Shown one piece after another: positions 25,329 to 28,179 of a stretch of 28,179 bases of DNA; positions within the stretch are counted from its first letter, which is position 1, and each line of letters starts with the position of its first letter. The DNA is from UBA2421 sp002343075. Lineage in GTDB: Bacteria > Planctomycetota > Phycisphaerae > Tepidisphaerales > Tepidisphaeraceae. The stretch lies in NCBI GenBank assembly GCA_937982565.1, contig CALJLN010000004.1, positions 1-28,179 on the forward strand, in the 5' to 3' direction. A program made the position numbers and the translations under genes. The notes beneath the pieces were generated by a model, which saw nothing but the letters and a program-made list of their open reading frames with translations, did no database searches and was not told the origin of the DNA.

Positions 25329-25862
25329 TCATAGTTCCACAACCGGGAAATCGATCTGCGGGTCGGCAACGTGGTTAAAGAAGTTTGTAAACATATTGAG
25401 GGAGACGACCGCTACCGTCTCCAAGACCTCTTGATCCGTCACCCCTGCGCTTCGTGCTGCGGTGACATCGGCATCGGTGACATTGCCCTGCTTGTTATTG
25501 ATCGCCATCGCCAGGCGAAGCAATGCTGCCAGTTTCGGGTCGCTGGCCTCCCCCGCCCGCGCCGCGGCGACGGCGGCTTCGTCCAGGCCGGCCTTCTTGC
25601 CAAGCAGCGTGTGCGCGCTCACGCAATACTGACACTTGTTTGCCTGCCCCACCGCCAGCGCCATTGCTTCGCGCGTTTTTCCATCGAGCGAGCTCTTCGC
25701 CAGCGCGCCCGAAAAGTTGAGATAGCTTTCAAGCACCGAAGGCGCGTGGGCCATCGTGCGCATCATATTGGGGACAACCCCAAGCTTCGCCTTGACGGCA
25801 TCAAGCATCTGCTTGGCCGGGCCTTGCACCGAATCGAGGTTAAGAGGCTGAATCCGAGTCAT
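25329..25862 (-). CDS. AhpD-like / carboxymuconolactone decarboxylase family peroxidase
   Basis: 177 residues from the ATG at 25862, preceded by AGGAG at seven bases; a longer reading from 25889 lacks this. The peroxidase-active motif of AhpD is present: Glu65, Cys77 and Cys80 (CQYC) and His84, with the same spacing known for AhpD proteins. These enzymes use the cysteine pair to reduce hydroperoxides or to relay electrons, in the cytoplasm. The name carboxymuconolactone decarboxylase is historical and that activity is unlikely here. A TetR regulator gene lies just upstream on the same strand, and a copy of its probable operator sits in this gene's promoter, so expression is likely induced by a ligand of that regulator. 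Confidence 0.9.
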   Translation of the reverse strand: MTRIQPLNLDSVQGPAKQMLDAVKAKLGVVPNMMRTMAHAPSVLESYLNFSGALAKSSLDGKTREAMALAVGQANKCQYCVSAHTLLGKKAGLDEAAVAAARAGEASDPKLAALLRLAMAINNKQGNVTDADVTAARSAGVTDQEVLETVAVVSLNMFTNFFNHVADPQIDFPVVEL

Positions 25863-25896
25863 GTTCGTGCTCCTTTCAAAAATGCACATCCAACAC

Positions 25897-25915
25897 GATA
25901 TACCTATCCATAGAT
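25897..25915 (-). promoter_or_regulatory. Peroxidase promoter -10 with overlapping TetR operator
   Basis: On the minus strand TATATC (25897-25902) aligns with the -10 of the tetR promoter. The adjacent ACCTAT-CC-ATAGAT (25902-25915) matches the tetR operator at five of six bases in its right half and all six in its left. The -35 is poor, so the promoter may be weak or need help. The leader would be about 28 nt with a good ribosome site. Confidence 0.6.
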
Positions 25916-25937
25916 AGGCTTCCAGTTAAAAACACTT

Positions 25938-26516
25938 TCATGTCGCAGCCATCTGCGCGAACATCCAGTTGGCGCTCTCCACCAGACGAGAATCATCGTT
26001 AAACGCCCGACTGGCGATCATGGCTCCTTCTACCGCGCCAAACATCGTCCGCGCCGCCGTCGTGGGGCTGCCGGCGAACGCCAGTTCGCCCCGCTGCCTG
26101 CCCACCAGAAGTTGCGCCGCGAGCCACGCCTCGCACTCGTCAAAAAACCGCCGCAACTCCGCCTTCATCTCCGGCGAGAGCGTGCCCGCCTCGGCGGCCA
26201 GAATGCCGCATAAACACATCCGATTCTCATCTTTCAAAATCTCCCGCAGCGTCGCAATAAAACGCTTGAATCTCCCCGCAACCGTCGATTCCCTTCGATC
26301 GATCTCGAGCAGAATCGTTTCCATCTTCTGGCGATACCGAATGATCAGTGCCTTACCCAGATCGGCCTTGGCGGGAAAATGGTAATGAATGCTCGCCGAC
26401 CGAATTCCGACCAATTCTGCCAGGTCACGGAAAGAAAAACCGTTGTATCCGCGCGTCTGACAAAGCCGCTCCGCCGCGGCGAGCACCTTCTCCCTGGTTT
26501 CTGACTGATTCATCAT
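25938..26516 (-). CDS. TetR/AcrR family transcriptional regulator
   Basis: 192 residues. The N-terminal helix-turn-helix spans about residues 28-47 (FSFRDLAELVGIRSASIHYHF), a standard TetR reading head. The rest is the helical ligand-binding and dimerising domain and includes MCLCGILAAE with Cys101 and Cys103, a segment common in one TetR subgroup; the close cysteines could sense oxidants or electrophiles, which is inference. The gene precedes the AhpD-like gene by about 75 bases. Near-identical palindromes in its own promoter and in that of the peroxidase gene suggest it represses both. The predicted transcript begins at or within two bases of the ATG (26516), with no ribosome site. Confidence 0.92.
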   Translation of the reverse strand: MMNQSETREKVLAAAERLCQTRGYNGFSFRDLAELVGIRSASIHYHFPAKADLGKALIIRYRQKMETILLEIDRRESTVAGRFKRFIATLREILKDENRMCLCGILAAEAGTLSPEMKAELRRFFDECEAWLAAQLLVGRQRGELAFAGSPTTAARTMFGAVEGAMIASRAFNDDSRLVESANWMFAQMAAT

Positions 26517-26524
26517 CGAACCAT

Positions 26525-26553
26525 ACTATACCTATCAATAGGTAGATAGTCAA
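26525..26553 (-). promoter_or_regulatory. Strong tetR promoter with operator in the spacer
   Basis: On the minus strand TTGACT (26548-26553) and TATAGT (26525-26530) are exactly 17 bases apart, each five of six to consensus. The spacer carries the perfect palindrome ACCTAT-CA-ATAGGT (26530-26543), which reaches the -10. A repressor bound there would block RNA polymerase. Confidence 0.8.
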
Positions 26554-26645
26554 GCCGGCATGGCGAGTGCGCGCTGATTGCCGGCAGAATCACCAGGATC
26601 CCTCCCCCCGCTGCGCTGCCGAGTTGGAAAATTCATCCGAACCCG

Positions 26646-26673
26646 GGAACTTTACGAACCCTTGCATGTCTAA
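26646..26673 (+). promoter_or_regulatory. ECF (sigma-E type) promoter of the VWA gene
   Basis: GGAACTT (26646-26652), 15 bases, then GTCTAA (26668-26673) matches the well-known RpoE-type consensus in sequence and spacing. It would start transcription near 26680, 24 bases before the ATG, leaving room for the GGAGG ribosome site at 26692-26696. Confidence 0.65.
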
Positions 26674-26703
26674 CCCTTCAACTCGAACTTTGGAGGTTCA
26701 CTT

Positions 26704-27876
26704 ATGCATCGTTCTCTTCTTCGCGCTTCGTTATTGTCGTTTGCCATCGCCTCGGTGCCGCTTGGGTTCACCACGGCGCACGAGCCAGATGCCCGGCCCG
26801 CCGAGGCGGATATCATTCGGGCGCAAAAGCCCAGGGTGCAGATCGCCCTGCTGCTCGACACCAGCAACAGCATGGACGGGCTGATCTTCCAGGCCCGCAC
26901 GCAACTCTGGACCATCGTCAACGAGTTTGCCCGCAGCAAGCGCGACGGCGCGCGCCCGCGGCTTGAAGTGGCGCTTTATGAATATGGCAACGATCGGCTC
27001 AGCCCCGGCGAGGGATATGTGCGCCAGGTGTGCGCCTTCACCGACGACCTCGACGCCCTGAGCGAAAAGCTGTGGCAGCTCACCACCAACGGCGGCACCG
27101 AAATGTGCGGCGAGGTGATTCACCAATCACTCGAAGGCCTCGCATGGGACAATGACCCGCGCACCTACAGAGCCATCTTCATCGCCGGCAATGAACCCTT
27201 CACCCAGGGCGAGCGCGACTACCGGCGGAGCTGCGCCGCCGCCATGGGGCGCGGGGTTGCGGTCAACACCATCCACTGCGGGACGCGCGAAGATGGAATC
27301 AACGGCATGTGGGCCGACGGCGCCAAGCGCGGCGAAGGCGAATTCATGTGGATCGACCAGAATCACAAGCGCCGCCACATCCCCTGCCCTCAGGATGACG
27401 AAATCGCCTCGCTCAGCCAGGAGCTGAACGGCACCTATATCGCCTATGGCCGAGACGGCGCAGTGGCTGCCGAGCGACAGGTGGCACAAGACCGAATCGC
27501 CAGCGAAAACGCCACCGCGGGGGCCGAAGTCGCCCGCGCCAACGCCAAGGCCAGCGGTGTCTATCGCAATGCCGGCTGGGATTTGGTCGATGCCATCAAG
27601 GAAGGCAAGGTCAAGATCGACGAGATAAAGGACGCCGATCTGCCCGGCAACATGCAGAAGATGGACGCCGACGAGCGAATGGCATACGTCAACCAGCAGC
27701 AGCAGCGCCGCGCTGATATCGCCGCCAAAATCCAGTCGCTAAACGAAGAACGCGCGAAATTCCTCGCGGAAGCAGCGAAAAACAGCGCCAACGAGGAAGC
27801 CGAAACCCTCGACACCGCCGCCGTCAAAACTGTGCGTGAGCAACTGAAGGCCAAGGGTTACGAAGTCGAAAAGTGA
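26704..27876 (+). CDS. Exported von Willebrand factor A domain protein
   Basis: 390 residues with GGAGG seven bases before the ATG. A signal peptide spans residues 1-25 (LLRASLLSFAIASVPLGF, cleavage near TTA|H). The VWA domain runs from about residue 43 to 240 and keeps the metal-ion-dependent adhesion motif DTSNS (Asp52, Ser54, Ser56), with a later Thr in NGGTEMCGE and Asp in the third loop region. The C-terminal 140 residues are predicted helical and charged, ending in a probable coiled coil (QQQQRRADIAAKIQSLNEERAKF-like, written here only in part). It probably binds partners in the periplasm or at the surface; no enzyme motif is seen. The upstream ECF-type promoter suggests control by envelope stress. 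Confidence 0.9.
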   Translation: MHRSLLRASLLSFAIASVPLGFTTAHEPDARPAEADIIRAQKPRVQIALLLDTSNSMDGLIFQARTQLWTIVNEFARSKRDGARPRLEVALYEYGNDRLSPGEGYVRQVCAFTDDLDALSEKLWQLTTNGGTEMCGEVIHQSLEGLAWDNDPRTYRAIFIAGNEPFTQGERDYRRSCAAAMGRGVAVNTIHCGTREDGINGMWADGAKRGEGEFMWIDQNHKRRHIPCPQDDEIASLSQELNGTYIAYGRDGAVAAERQVAQDRIASENATAGAEVARANAKASGVYRNAGWDLVDAIKEGKVKIDEIKDADLPGNMQKMDADERMAYVNQQQQRRADIAAKIQSLNEERAKFLAEAAKNSANEEAETLDTAAVKTVREQLKAKGYEVEK

Positions 27877-28123
27877 TCAGCCCCCACCAGTGATCGGCCG
27901 CGACGATAGTCCGTTGCAAGGACGGGGTTCACGCGCAAAGCCTGAATCCCGTCCTGGTTCTATATCCGCCGCGGTCCGGCTCCGGCCGCCGCACGTCGTC
28001 AGGGCTTACTTCACCAGCGAAATCGAAGTCCCGCCAAGGCCTGACTCTCCTAAGCTTGTCGAAGTCCGTCTGACCTTAAGAAATTACAGAGTGTGCTGGA
28101 TAAACCCCTTGATACGAAAGAGG
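27877..28123. other. Intergenic region after the VWA gene
   Basis: 247 bases with no open frame I trust. It holds the hairpin at 27920-27954 and, near 28051-28063, AAGCTTGTCGAAG, which resembles a short repeat common in many bacterial genomes. The right end leads into a possible transposase remnant. Confidence 0.4.
27920..27954 (+). terminator. Hairpin after the VWA gene
   Basis: GGACGGGGTTCA (27920-27931) pairs with TGAATCCCGTCC (27943-27954) over 12 positions, one of them G-T, with an 11-base loop. It lies 44 bases after the VWA stop. Only a weak T-rich tail follows (TGGTTCTATAT), so terminator strength is uncertain. Confidence 0.5.
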
Positions 28124-28179
28124 TTAGCCGTAGCGGGGATGCTGCTTCACCAACGCCAGCATGCGCTTCACCAGTTCGG
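28124..28179 (-). pseudogene. Possible truncated IS3-family transposase fragment, cut by the window edge
   Basis: The minus strand reads in from the right edge as ELVKRMLALVKQHPRYG and then a TAA stop at 28124. The phrase (L)V-x-R-x-x-x-LV-x-x-HPRYG is typical of the middle of IS3-type OrfB transposases, where it normally continues YRR and about 200 more residues including the DDE catalytic residues. Here it stops directly after HPRYG and the following bases do not resemble the family in any frame I tried. This suggests a transposase remnant broken by deletion or rearrangement. The evidence is only 17 residues, so the call is tentative. Confidence 0.4.

Noticed and set aside
27920..27954. Resemblance to part of a c-di-GMP riboswitch (ACGCGCAAAGCC loop)
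   Set aside because: Only a short phrase matches. The second stem and its contacts are missing and no downstream plus-strand gene exists to control.
1..28179. CRISPR arrays, tRNA or rRNA genes, phage genes and defence islands
   Set aside because: No regularly spaced direct repeats, cloverleaf sequences, rRNA motifs, integrases, capsid genes, nucleases or toxin-antitoxin pairs could be recognised on either strand.

Overview
The window is a GC-rich (about 60% by eye), gene-dense bacterial chromosome segment with no rRNA, tRNA, phage or CRISPR signal. The likely source is Planctomycetota, perhaps a Phycisphaerae-like lineage. The reasons are a PEP-CTERM surface protein, the futalosine menaquinone enzyme MqnC, heptose synthesis (HldE, so a Gram-negative type envelope), a very large secretin with a TPR/coiled-coil N-terminus, GntR/LacI-type hybrid regulators, and a palindromic repeat whose translation (STGFQPV...GLETHAT) I recall from planctomycete proteins. 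The class assignment is inference.

Layout. 1-3.7 kb: minus-strand run of a small exported protein, hldE and a LOG-family nucleotide hydrolase. 3.8-5.6 kb: plus-strand exported FKBP isomerase, then a PEP-CTERM protein behind a long structured leader. 5.7-8.4 kb: minus-strand M50 membrane protease with zinc ribbons, mqnC, and a possible 60-residue ORF overlapping the mqnC start. 8.4-9.9 kb: plus-strand two-ACT protein and L-lactate dehydrogenase. 9.9-10.5 kb: HD-domain protein (minus). 10.9-13.4 kb: cation efflux transporter overlapping an amidohydrolase (plus). 13.4-16.3 kb: GntR/LacI-like regulator, MBL-fold hydrolase and rpmB (minus). 16.5-22.2 kb: a 1314-residue secretin (minus) divergent from pilT (plus), together pointing to a type IV pilus or type II secretion machine. 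22.3-25.3 kb: uvrA. 25.3-26.5 kb: AhpD-like peroxidase gene and its probable TetR regulator (minus). 26.7-27.9 kb: exported von Willebrand A protein behind a near-perfect ECF-sigma promoter. The right edge holds a possible IS3-type transposase remnant.

The most unusual signal is that two conserved housekeeping genes, mqnC and uvrA, each carry a different palindromic repeat element inserted in frame, adding roughly 55 and 37-40 residues to loops of otherwise normal enzymes. The uvrA element is a nested double hairpin whose two arms differ by paired changes that keep each small hairpin intact. This parallels the Rickettsia palindromic elements that colonise coding sequences. The second best signal is regulatory: a TetR operator in the spacer of a strong promoter driving an apparently leaderless tetR mRNA, with a second operator at the peroxidase promoter. 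Apart from these elements the genes look ordinary, and I see no defence system or biosynthetic cluster.
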